Of a DNA stretch of 64,000 nucleotides, positions 56,825-64,000 are shown in pieces; positions within the stretch are counted from its first letter, which is position 1; each line of letters begins with the position of its first letter. The stretch lies in NCBI GenBank assembly GCA_934692905.1, contig CAKUUM010000003.1, forward strand, positions 24,452 through 88,451, written 5' to 3'. The notes under the pieces were generated by a model that was given only the letters and a program-made list of their open reading frames with translations, was not told the DNA's origin and did not search any database. The position numbers were made by a program, and so were the translations under genes. The DNA comes from an uncultured Bacteroidales bacterium (lineage in GTDB: Bacteria; Bacteroidota; Bacteroidia; Bacteroidales; Paludibacteraceae).

Positions 56825-58375
56825 ATGGGTGGAGCAAAAAACTGTCCGGAAACCCCGAGACAAAAGATGATTGGTATGATGTATTTGGTGCTGACAGCCA
56901 TGTTGGCACTGAACGTCAGCGCTGCCATCTTGAATGGCTATACGCAGGTGGACGATAGTCTGCATTCTACCATCGAAACCACGGTCGGCAGCAACGAGAG
57001 TACGTATGCGCAGTTCCGTGCGGCTTTGGAGAAAAACCCTGAGAAGACGCAGGAGTGGTACGACAAGGCTATGTTGGTGAAAGAGAAATCCGATGAGTTC
57101 TATGCATACGTACAGAACTTCAAGGACGAAATGGTGCAGATGGCAGACGGCAGCAAAGCCAAGGCGAATGCATCTGTGCGCGAGATAGGCAAGAAGGACG
57201 ATACCAATATCCCGCAGCGTTACGCCATCAACGATGGTCATGCTGCTGTATTGAAGGAGGAAATCATTGCTTATCGTGATTTCTTGGAGGATATCACGGG
57301 TGACTCTGAGACTTTGGACACAGAGTTGGAGGCCACTTTCTCTGTGGATGACGGTACCAACGCTGAGGGCGAAGTCGTTACTTGGGAGAACGCCATTTTC
57401 CACGAGATGCCTATGTGCGCTTCCATCACCGTGCTCACCAAGTTGCAGAACGATGTCCGCAACTGCGAGGGCAAGACTATCCGCTACCTCTTGGACGCCA
57501 CAGACGCAGGTGACTTGCGTGTGAACAAGTTCAACGCCTATGTCATCCCGGCTTCTGACTATGTCATCAAGGGCAACAAGTACACCGCACAAATCATTTT
57601 GGCGGCTATTGACTCAACGCAGACGCCTGAGTACCACGTCAATGGTCAGCAGATAGGCAGCAATGGTATCTACGAGATTGTTGCCAACAATGTCGGTACG
57701 CAGAAGATTGTCGGCAAGATTGGCTATATGAACCAACAGGGTGTCATGCAGTACCTGCCTTTCGAGCGTGAATATACGGTGGGTGAGCCCAGTGCCACTA
57801 TCTCCAATACGGACCTTAATATCATGTATCGCGGCTATGACAACCCGTTCTCTATCTCTGTACCGGGTGTCAGCAGCAGCAAGTTGAAGGTGCAGTGCAA
57901 TGGAGCCACCATCACCCAGAAAAATGGCCAATGGATTATCAAGCCGGGGGCAAGCGCACCCGACAAGATGACTATCGAGGTCTATGCTGATTTCAATGGC
58001 AAGGCTGCGCTCATGGGCTCGCACGTCTATCGTGTCAAGAACCTGCCGCGTCCGGATGCTTATTTTGAAATCAATGGCGTACCTACCGAGGAGACCAAGA
58101 TACCTCGTGCTCAGATGATTAACCCCGCCAACCGCATCATCGCATCTTATGGTGCCGACGGTCTGGTACAGGCTAAGTTCGAGATTACGGGCTTCCAGGT
58201 CAAATTGCCTACAGGTGCTTCTATCTCGGTCAAAGGGGATAAGTTCGACCAGAAGGCTCTTGCTGCTATCAAAAAACTCAAGCAGGGCAATATGGTCAAC
58301 CTACAGTATATAAAGGCTAAAGGTCCTGATGGAAAGGAGATTCAGTTACGTGGTCTCCCCATCGAACTAAATTAA
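56825..58375 (+). CDS. gldM: T9SS motor protein GldM/PorM
   Basis: 516 residues. Conserved N-terminus ETPRQKMIGMMYLVLTAMLA gives the single membrane helix that threads through GldL; the remaining 470 residues are the periplasmic domains that contact the GldK-GldN ring. The C-terminal domain ends GKEIQLRGLPIELN. 37 bp after gldL and 9 bp before gldN. Confidence 0.95.
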   Translation: MGGAKNCPETPRQKMIGMMYLVLTAMLALNVSAAILNGYTQVDDSLHSTIETTVGSNESTYAQFRAALEKNPEKTQEWYDKAMLVKEKSDEFYAYVQNFKDEMVQMADGSKAKANASVREIGKKDDTNIPQRYAINDGHAAVLKEEIIAYRDFLEDITGDSETLDTELEATFSVDDGTNAEGEVVTWENAIFHEMPMCASITVLTKLQNDVRNCEGKTIRYLLDATDAGDLRVNKFNAYVIPASDYVIKGNKYTAQIILAAIDSTQTPEYHVNGQQIGSNGIYEIVANNVGTQKIVGKIGYMNQQGVMQYLPFEREYTVGEPSATISNTDLNIMYRGYDNPFSISVPGVSSSKLKVQCNGATITQKNGQWIIKPGASAPDKMTIEVYADFNGKAALMGSHVYRVKNLPRPDAYFEINGVPTEETKIPRAQMINPANRIIASYGADGLVQAKFEITGFQVKLPTGASISVKGDKFDQKALAAIKKLKQGNMVNLQYIKAKGPDGKEIQLRGLPIELN

Positions 58376-58384
58376 TATATCAAT

Positions 58385-59320
58385 ATGAAGAAATTTTGTA
58401 TTATCGCATTCGCGCTTCTGGGCTTTACGGTAGCCCGGGCGCAACATCAAATCAACTCGTTCTTTGATGATATGGGTATGTTGCGTATCGAAACGCAGGA
58501 GTTGTCCCAATCTGCAGACACGTTGGTATCTATTTTCCACCGCTCCGACGATGTGGTGTGGGCACGTGTCGTATATCGCATCATCGATATGCGTTTCAAG
58601 CAGAACTACCAACTCTACACGCCCGTCAACCCCGAAGACCCAAAGTATAGTTCGCTCTTCAAGGTGATGTTGGGGGCTATCCAGGATGGTATGCCTGTGT
58701 ACGAAAAATCTTCAGATGCAGGGGACATCAAGCCTTATTTCAACAATCCGCCTATGGCGCGTGAGATGATTCCTACCGTGCTTAATACCGACCGTAACGG
58801 TGAGTTAGGCGACGGGGATATCGCCACGTCCGAGTATATGTTGCTCAACTACGACTCTGTGGCAGGCGATATGCGTTTCAACAATTATTCCTACAAAGGG
58901 TTTGTACGCAACCAACTCAAGTACATGATTCAGGAAGTGGTCTTCTTCGACCGCCACTACTCGCGCTTGTACACCAAGATTATGGCTATCGCGCCTATGA
59001 ATGCGGACAACGCTACGTACTACGATGATATGCCTGTCATGGAGGCTCTCTATGGGCAAATCCTCTTTTGGGTACCGTTCGATGCTTTCCGCCCCTATAT
59101 GACCAAGCAGTATATCATGCCCCGTCAGAACGAGACCAAGCGTGTCACCTACGACGAGTTCTTTGCCAAGAAACTCTATACCAGTTACCTCGTCGGCGAG
59201 AGCAACCTCTACGACCGTATGATTCCCGACTACGCCAAGACGTACGAGGAAATCAACAAGGAGCAGAAGCGTATTGAGGCTGAACTTCTCAATACCGAGC
59301 AAGACCTCTGGGAGTACTAA
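58385..59320 (+). CDS. gldN: T9SS ring protein GldN/PorN
   Basis: 311 residues with a signal peptide (MKKFCIIAFALLGFTVARA). Conserved WARVVYRIIDMRFKQNYQLY and FFDRHYSRLYTKIMAIAP regions. Forms the periplasmic ring with GldK. Last gene of the porP-gldKLMN run, followed by a hairpin. Confidence 0.94.
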   Translation: MKKFCIIAFALLGFTVARAQHQINSFFDDMGMLRIETQELSQSADTLVSIFHRSDDVVWARVVYRIIDMRFKQNYQLYTPVNPEDPKYSSLFKVMLGAIQDGMPVYEKSSDAGDIKPYFNNPPMAREMIPTVLNTDRNGELGDGDIATSEYMLLNYDSVAGDMRFNNYSYKGFVRNQLKYMIQEVVFFDRHYSRLYTKIMAIAPMNADNATYYDDMPVMEALYGQILFWVPFDAFRPYMTKQYIMPRQNETKRVTYDEFFAKKLYTSYLVGESNLYDRMIPDYAKTYEEINKEQKRIEAELLNTEQDLWEY

Positions 59321-59334
59321 TCCGACCTTGATAC

Positions 59335-59372
59335 AGAGGCTGCCTGATGATATTATACATTTGGCAGCCTCT
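59335..59372 (+). terminator. Hairpin after gldN
   Basis: AGAGGCTGCC and GGCAGCCTCT are perfect complements around an 18-nt loop, 15 nt after the gldN stop. The following T run is weak (ATTCAC). Confidence 0.6.
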
Positions 59373-59398
59373 ATTCACTATAATATCTTCGTGCCGTC

Positions 59399-59431
59399 TC
59401 GTGAGTATATCGCGAGTCTGTTGCGGGTCGA
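59399..59431 (+). repeat. Three-unit 11-bp periodic repeat before ftsX
   Basis: TCGTGAGTATA, TCGCGAGTCTG and TTGCGGGTCGA in exact 11-bp register; related to 17625-17657 and 29314-29346. Confidence 0.6.
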
Positions 59432-59469
59432 TAGGATAGTTTTCACCCGACCAATTCAAACACAAGCCA

Positions 59470-60333
59470 ATGAAGCAGCATCATCGTTTTTTCAACATGT
59501 ATTTCACCACCACGATTTCCATCGCGTTGGTGCTTTGTTTGATAGGGTTGGAGTGTATTGTGCTCCTCTCCGCACACGAGTTGATGCGTCACGTCCGTGA
59601 GAATGTCGCACTCACTATTGTCCTGTCCGATGCCGCTACCGACGACGAGACCGCCCGCATGGGACGCCTGCTCAATGCCTCTCCCTACTGCCATGACAGC
59701 CGCTATATCTCCCGTGAGGAAGCCCTTCAGGAGCATATTGCCAACCTCGGCGAGGACCCGCAGAAGTTCCTCGGCTACAACCCCCTGCCCAACGCCTACG
59801 AGGTGCATCTCTGTGCCGACTACGCCCAGTCGGACAGCATAGCCGCCATCGAAGCGCGCCTCACCGCCCTCCCTTATGTGGACAAAATCGTTTATCAGGA
59901 GGATGTCGTCCGTATGCTTGACAGCAATATCGGCGAGGCATCGCTGGTCCTGCTTGCCATTGCCGCCGCCCTGCTCGTCATCGCGCTGGTGCTTATCAGC
60001 AACACCATCCAACTGCAGGTCTATTCCAAACGCTTCCTCATCAACACCATGCGCCTTGTCGGTGCCACCCCGTGGGTCATCAAGTGGCCATTCATACGCC
60101 GCAATATGCGTATGGGTGTCGAGGCGAGTGCCCTTGCCTTGCTCGTCTTGGCGGGCGCTTTCTACTACTGCAAAGCCCGCTTGGGCGTACTTCTCTTCCC
60201 TCTCACGTGGCAGAATATCACCTTTGTCGTGGCGGTCGTCCTGTTCAGTGGCGTAGCCATCACGTTCTTTGCCTCGTGGGCGGCTACGAATAGGTATATA
60301 CGTATGAAAATCAATAAGATGTATGAAATATAA
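59470..60333 (+). CDS. ftsX: Cell-division protein FtsX
   Basis: 287 residues. Permease-like partner of FtsE; regulates peptidoglycan hydrolases at the septum. N-terminal cytoplasmic stretch and first membrane helix (MYFTTTISIALVLCLIGLEC), periplasmic domain, then three more helices (LVLLAIAAALLVIALVLIS and others) with NTMRLVGATPWVIKWPF. ftsE is not adjacent. First gene of a tightly packed run: it overlaps the DUF3098 gene by 11 nt. Confidence 0.92.
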   Translation: MKQHHRFFNMYFTTTISIALVLCLIGLECIVLLSAHELMRHVRENVALTIVLSDAATDDETARMGRLLNASPYCHDSRYISREEALQEHIANLGEDPQKFLGYNPLPNAYEVHLCADYAQSDSIAAIEARLTALPYVDKIVYQEDVVRMLDSNIGEASLVLLAIAAALLVIALVLISNTIQLQVYSKRFLINTMRLVGATPWVIKWPFIRRNMRMGVEASALALLVLAGAFYYCKARLGVLLFPLTWQNITFVVAVVLFSGVAITFFASWAATNRYIRMKINKMYEI

Positions 60334-60541
60334 TCTCCCTAAACTGAACGTCATCCTTATCGCTGTCAGTTTTGTCATTATCGTGTTCGGTTTTGCGCTG
60401 ATGGTGGGAGTACCCAGTGGTGCCACCGAATACAACCCCGACATCTTCTCGGTCCGCCGTATCACCGTCGGACCGATGATATCCCTGTTTGGGTTTGTCG
60501 TTATGATTGTTGCTATCCTCTTTAAGCCCAAGAAGAAATGA
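60323..60541 (+). CDS. DUF3098 membrane protein
   Basis: 72 residues with two membrane helices and the family stretch FGFALMVG, then [20 protein letters not shown]. Always found next to ftsX and uppP in Bacteroidetes; function unknown. Its stop overlaps the uppP start (ATGA). Confidence 0.88.
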   Translation: MKYNLPKLNVILIAVSFVIIVFGFALMVGVPSGATEYNPDIFSVRRITVGPMISLFGFVVMIVAILFKPKKK

Positions 60542-61344
60542 GTTGGTGGGAAGCGCTTATTCTGGGTATCATTCAGGGACTCACGGAGTTCCTGCCTGTC
60601 TCCTCGTCGGGGCACCTTGAGATAGGGCAAGCCCTGCTCGGTACGGCAGGAGAGGAGAACCTCACCTTCGCCATAGTGGTACATGCCGCTACCGTCCTCT
60701 CCACGCTGGTTATCCTGTGGAAGGAGGTTGCACAACTCTTCCGCGGCACCTTCACCACCGCCAAATGGAACGACGAGAAGAACTACGTCGCCATGATTTT
60801 GGTATCCATGATACCTGTCTTTATCGTGGGTATGTTCTTCAAAGACAAGGTCGAAGCCCTCTTCGGACACGGACTGCTCCTCGTCGGTATCTGCCTGTGT
60901 ATCACCGCTGTACTGCTTTATCTCAGCGAGTGGCTCAGCAAACGCCGCACCGATGGCGGACACGAAGTGGGATACAAGGATGCCATTATCATTGGCTGTG
61001 CACAAGCCGTAGCGGTCCTCCCTGGACTTAGCCGCAGTGGTACTACAATCGCCACCGGACTGCTCTGCGGAGTCAAGAAGGAGAGCGTCACCAAGTTCTC
61101 TTTCCTCATGGTGCTTATCCCCATTCTCGGCGAAGCCTTCCTCGAACTGCTCGACATCCTCAGCGGTGAGGTCACAAGCACCTTGGGCATCGTCCCCATG
61201 CTCGTAGGCTTCCTCGCGGCATTCCTTACGGGCTGTTTTGCCTGCCGCTTTATGATTGATATCGTACGCCGTCAGAAACTCATATACTTCGCCATATACT
61301 GCCTTTGTGTAGGCGTATTCGTCATTATCTATGGACTTTGTTGA
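60538..61344 (+). CDS. uppP: Undecaprenyl-diphosphatase
   Basis: Recycles the lipid carrier for peptidoglycan and other glycans. 268 residues, about eight membrane helices; catalytic motifs [16 protein letters not shown] at about 14-29 and [13 protein letters not shown] in the second half. It overlaps truB by 14 nt. Confidence 0.95.
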   Translation: MSWWEALILGIIQGLTEFLPVSSSGHLEIGQALLGTAGEENLTFAIVVHAATVLSTLVILWKEVAQLFRGTFTTAKWNDEKNYVAMILVSMIPVFIVGMFFKDKVEALFGHGLLLVGICLCITAVLLYLSEWLSKRRTDGGHEVGYKDAIIIGCAQAVAVLPGLSRSGTTIATGLLCGVKKESVTKFSFLMVLIPILGEAFLELLDILSGEVTSTLGIVPMLVGFLAAFLTGCFACRFMIDIVRRQKLIYFAIYCLCVGVFVIIYGLC

Positions 61345-62065
61345 GGGCGAGATATTGGCATTTGACAAGCCCTACCGTTGGACAAGTTTCGATGTCGTGG
61401 GCAAGACCCGATGGCTCCTCTGCCATCGGCTGGGGCTGAAGAAACTCAAAGTCGGGCATACGGGCACCCTCGACCCCTTGGCAACAGGCGTGGTCGTCGT
61501 CTGCACGGGACGCAAGACCAAACTCATCGACCAACTGCAGGCGCACCGGAAGGAGTATGTGGCGACCCTGCAACTCGGAGCCACCACCCCCAGTTACGAC
61601 CTTGAGAAACCCGTCGACTGCACCTATCCCACCGCGCACATCACGCGTACGCTCATTGACGAGGTCATACCCGAGTTCCAAGGCGAACAATGGCAGGTGC
61701 CGCCTATGTTCTCTGCTGTCAAGGTGGACGGCAAACGGGCATACAAACTGGCACGACAGGGCGAGGTGGCGGAACTCAAACCCAAACTCCTCGTCATCGA
61801 CGAGATAGAAGTCCTGCGTTTTGACGAGACCACTATGCAACTCGAACTCCGTATCGTCTGCAGCAAAGGCACCTACATACGCGCCCTTGCCCGCGACATC
61901 GGGCAGCGTTTGGGCAGCGGTGCCCACCTTATTGCCCTGCGGCGCACACGGGTAGGAGACATACGTGTGGAGGACTGCATGACTTTCAACCAATTCAACG
62001 AACTGATTAATAACTGTATAAGCAAAGCAGACAATGAAATTAGATACCTCAATGAGGCTGAGTAA
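61331..62065 (+). CDS. truB: tRNA pseudouridine-55 synthase
   Basis: Converts U55 of tRNA to pseudouridine. 244 residues; catalytic Asp 48 in [12 protein letters not shown], plus [11 protein letters not shown] and [14 protein letters not shown]. No PUA domain, as usual in this phylum. Overlaps uppP upstream and queA downstream. Confidence 0.95.
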   Translation: MDFVEGEILAFDKPYRWTSFDVVGKTRWLLCHRLGLKKLKVGHTGTLDPLATGVVVVCTGRKTKLIDQLQAHRKEYVATLQLGATTPSYDLEKPVDCTYPTAHITRTLIDEVIPEFQGEQWQVPPMFSAVKVDGKRAYKLARQGEVAELKPKLLVIDEIEVLRFDETTMQLELRIVCSKGTYIRALARDIGQRLGSGAHLIALRRTRVGDIRVEDCMTFNQFNELINNCISKADNEIRYLNEAE

Positions 62066-63155
62066 CTTCCGCTTCCAACTCCCCGAAGAACTGATTGCCC
62101 AATACCCCAGCCGTTTCCGTGACGAGGCGCGACTCTTGGTGCTCCACCGCTCCACAGGCGACATCGAGCACAAGACAGTCAGCGATGTAGCGTCCTATTT
62201 CGACGATGGCGACCTCCTTATCGCCAACGATACCAAGGTCTTCCCCGCACGGCTCTATGCCAAAAAAGAGAAGACCCTTGCCAATATCGAGGTCTTCCTC
62301 CTCCGCGAACTGCAGCACGAGAACCGCTACTGGGACGTCCTTGTGGACCCTGCCCGCAAGATACGTATCGGCAACAAACTTTTCTTCGACGAGGACGCCA
62401 CTATTATCGCCGAGGTTATCGACAACACCACCTCACGTGGACGGACTGTGCGTTTCCTCACCGACTACGACGACGAGGACTTCATCACGCACCTCTACGC
62501 CATGGGCACCACCCCGCTGCCCAAGTATATCCGCCGCCCTATGGACGAAGCCACGCAGGAGGCGTATGAGCGCGTCTTCCTCGACCTGCCCGTCACCGAG
62601 ATGGACGAGGAACGCTACCAGACCATCTTCGCCAGGAACGTAGGTGCAGTGGCTGCCCCCGCGGCAGGTCTGCACTTCTCCAAGAACCTCCTCAAGCGTA
62701 TGGAGATACGCGGTGTGGAGACGCAGACCATCACCTCGCACATGAGTCTCGGCAACTTCAAGTCCATTGATGTCGAGGACCTCAGCAAGCACAAGGTGGA
62801 CAGCGAGCAAATCTTCATCACCCAACCCGTAGTGGACGCCGTGGACCGTGCCCACCGCGGGGCAAAGCAGATATGTGCTGTCGGCACCGAGGTCATGCGT
62901 GCCCTCGAACATGTGGTGGGTGCCAGCGGACAAATCAAGCCCTATAGCGGCTGGACCAACCGTTTCATCTTCCCGCCCTACGAATTCTCCGTGGCAAACG
63001 CTTTCTTTGTCAACTTCTATATGCCCGTCTCCTCGCAACTCATTATGGTGGCTACCTTTGGCGGCTACGACAATGTGATGCACGCCTACGAGGTGGCTGT
63101 TGAGGAGGGCTACCGTTTTGGCGACTACGGCGACGCTATGCTCATCGTGGACTAA
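62052..63155 (+). CDS. queA: SAM:tRNA ribosyltransferase-isomerase QueA
   Basis: Adds the cyclopentene-diol precursor to make epoxyqueuosine in tRNA. 367 residues from ATG 62052 ([19 protein letters not shown]); an ATG six codons upstream (62034) is possible but the family begins at this motif. Further signatures: NDTKVFPARL, AAPAAGLHFS, and PYSGWTNRFIFPPYEF. It overlaps truB by 14 nt; ung follows after 2 bp. Confidence 0.94.
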   Translation: MRLSNFRFQLPEELIAQYPSRFRDEARLLVLHRSTGDIEHKTVSDVASYFDDGDLLIANDTKVFPARLYAKKEKTLANIEVFLLRELQHENRYWDVLVDPARKIRIGNKLFFDEDATIIAEVIDNTTSRGRTVRFLTDYDDEDFITHLYAMGTTPLPKYIRRPMDEATQEAYERVFLDLPVTEMDEERYQTIFARNVGAVAAPAAGLHFSKNLLKRMEIRGVETQTITSHMSLGNFKSIDVEDLSKHKVDSEQIFITQPVVDAVDRAHRGAKQICAVGTEVMRALEHVVGASGQIKPYSGWTNRFIFPPYEFSVANAFFVNFYMPVSSQLIMVATFGGYDNVMHAYEVAVEEGYRFGDYGDAMLIVD

Positions 63156-63157
63156 TT

Positions 63158-63820
63158 ATGAATGTACGCATAGAAGAAAGTTGGCGGCAGGTCTTGCAAC
63201 CCGAGTTCGACAAACCGTACTTCGGGTTGCTCACGCAGTTTGTGCGTCAGGCATACCGCACGCGGCAGTGTTTCCCCCCTGCCGCACAAATATTCCGTGC
63301 CTTCGACATCTGCCCTTTCGACAAGGTTCGCGTGGTTATCATCGGGCAGGACCCGTACCACGAATTCGGACAGGCGCAGGGGCTCTGCTTCTCCGTCGGC
63401 GAGGGGGTTCCGATACCGCCTTCGCTGGATAATATCTACAAGGAACTCAATCGCGACCTCGGCAAGCCTATACCCGCATCGGGCGACCTCACCCGTTGGG
63501 CGGAACAGGGAGTCTTGCTGCTCAACGCCACCCTTACCGTAGAGGCGCATCGCGCCGGCAGTCATCAGAACAAAGGCTGGGAGGAACTCACCGATGCCGC
63601 CATCGCTGCTCTCAACGAAAAGCGTGATAATCTGGTCTTCATGCTCTGGGGCAGTTATGCCCAGCGCAAGGGGCAGTATATCGACCGCAAGCGTCACCTC
63701 GTCCTCACCGCCCCGCACCCCAGTCCCCTCAGTGCCTACCGCGGCTTTATCGGCTGCGGACATTTCTCCGCCGCCAACCGCTACCTCACCGCCCACAACC
63801 TCCCTCCTATTAATTGGTAA
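63158..63820 (+). CDS. ung: Uracil-DNA glycosylase
   Basis: Removes uracil from DNA. 220 residues, family 1: GQDPYH at 63-68 with catalytic Asp 65, NKGWEELTDAAI, and the uracil-binding APHPSPLSAYRGFIGCGHF. Last gene of the ftsX-to-ung run, followed by a terminator. Confidence 0.96.
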   Translation: MNVRIEESWRQVLQPEFDKPYFGLLTQFVRQAYRTRQCFPPAAQIFRAFDICPFDKVRVVIIGQDPYHEFGQAQGLCFSVGEGVPIPPSLDNIYKELNRDLGKPIPASGDLTRWAEQGVLLLNATLTVEAHRAGSHQNKGWEELTDAAIAALNEKRDNLVFMLWGSYAQRKGQYIDRKRHLVLTAPHPSPLSAYRGFIGCGHFSAANRYLTAHNLPPINW

Positions 63821-63834
63821 CTCACATTCTTATT

Positions 63835-63866
63835 CCCCTCCCTGGAGGGGCAGGGGAGGGGCTTTT
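63835..63866 (+). terminator. Terminator after ung
   Basis: CCCCTCCCTG pairs with CAGGGGAGGGG (one bulged G), followed by CTTTT. Confidence 0.75.
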
Positions 63867-63876
63867 ATATTCCTTT

Positions 63877-63907
63877 TTGTTCATCTCAACCCTTTTTTGT
63901 ATCTTTG
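63877..63907 (+). promoter_or_regulatory. tRNA-Ala promoter
   Basis: TTG (63877-63879), 20 bp, TATCTTTG (63900-63907), about 20 nt before the mature tRNA 5' end. Confidence 0.75.
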
Positions 63908-63926
63908 CAGACTAAAATAAACAATC

Positions 63927-63999
63927 GGGGCATTAGCTCATCTGGTAGAGCGCAACGTTCGCAATGTTGAGGTGGTCGGTTCGAGTCCGATATGCTCCA
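63927..63999 (+). tRNA. tRNA-Ala(CGC)
   Basis: A complete 73-nt cloverleaf. Acceptor GGGGCAT/ATGCTCC with the alanine identity pair G3-U70, D stem GCTC/GAGC, anticodon stem CAACG/TGTTG with loop TTCGCAA (anticodon CGC, reading GCG), T arm GTCGG-TTCGAGT-CCGAT. The discriminator base is A; one C of a possible encoded CCA is the last base of the window. Confidence 0.95.
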
Positions 64000-64000
64000 C

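Noticed and set aside
59356..59363. TACATTTG as an ftsX promoter
   Set aside because: It lies in the loop of the gldN terminator hairpin and has no TTG at the right distance.
59443..61368. 641-codon open frame on the minus strand
   Set aside because: It is antisense to ftsX, the DUF3098 gene and uppP, all clearly recognised; its low-complexity composition is a shadow.

Overview
The window reads as chromosomal DNA from an uncultivated member of the Bacteroidales (Bacteroidota) with roughly balanced GC. Three things point there. A nearly complete type IX secretion (T9SS) core is present (porP/sprF, gldK, gldL, gldM, gldN, plus sprE/porW elsewhere). Several proteins carry C-terminal T9SS-type sorting regions. 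Eleven of the thirteen promoters listed fit TTG-N20-TAnnTTTG exactly; the cobB promoter has N19 and the tsaB promoter lacks the TTG. The species cannot be named from the sequence alone.

Layout. 1-2604: 3' part of a GLUG-repeat surface protein, then a terminator and about 460 bp without genes. 3069-5561 (minus): a frameshifted alpha/beta-hydrolase lipoprotein behind a secreted HELTH metallopeptidase-like protein; both carry a one-base homopolymer shortfall. 5942-10786 (plus): dacB, birA, a CotH-like lipoprotein and rmlB. 10792-17382 (minus): a tight six-gene run gyrB, LOG protein, GH16-like protein, kdsA, kdsD, DAHP synthase. 17653-18360: Zn-less sirtuin, divergent from tsaB-sprE. 21965-23593: acyl-CoA synthetase. 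24029-28386: mlaE-mlaF, a stand-alone protease-prodomain protein, a secreted M6 protease and xth. 28567-31924: lptB, a Kelch lipoprotein and a Wzi-like barrel. 31911-38465 (minus): glycan cluster with flippase, polymerase and four glycosyltransferases. 38619-39203: HdeD-like protein.

39591-50100 is the main accessory region. An Rhs/YD-repeat shell is split over two exported proteins. The second ends in an Rhs core and a variable C-terminal toxin region. It is followed by a putative periplasmic immunity protein fused to a second displaced Rhs tip that is broken by a frameshift and a stop, then a second putative immunity protein, then a third truncated tip. The two toxin regions are related to each other and share a His and a Cys in a setting like YkuD/L,D-transpeptidase enzymes. 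Both immunity candidates carry export signals, which fits a periplasmic target.

50184-64000 is mostly housekeeping: a T9SS cargo protein, an O-methyltransferase, a PduO-type adenosyltransferase, a DUF2795 protein, porP-gldKLMN, then ftsX-DUF3098-uppP-truB-queA-ung, and finally tRNA-Ala(CGC), whose 3' CCA runs off the window.

The intergenic DNA contains a repeated theme: short arrays with an exact 11-bp period at several loci, and a roughly 35-bp dispersed element found twice.
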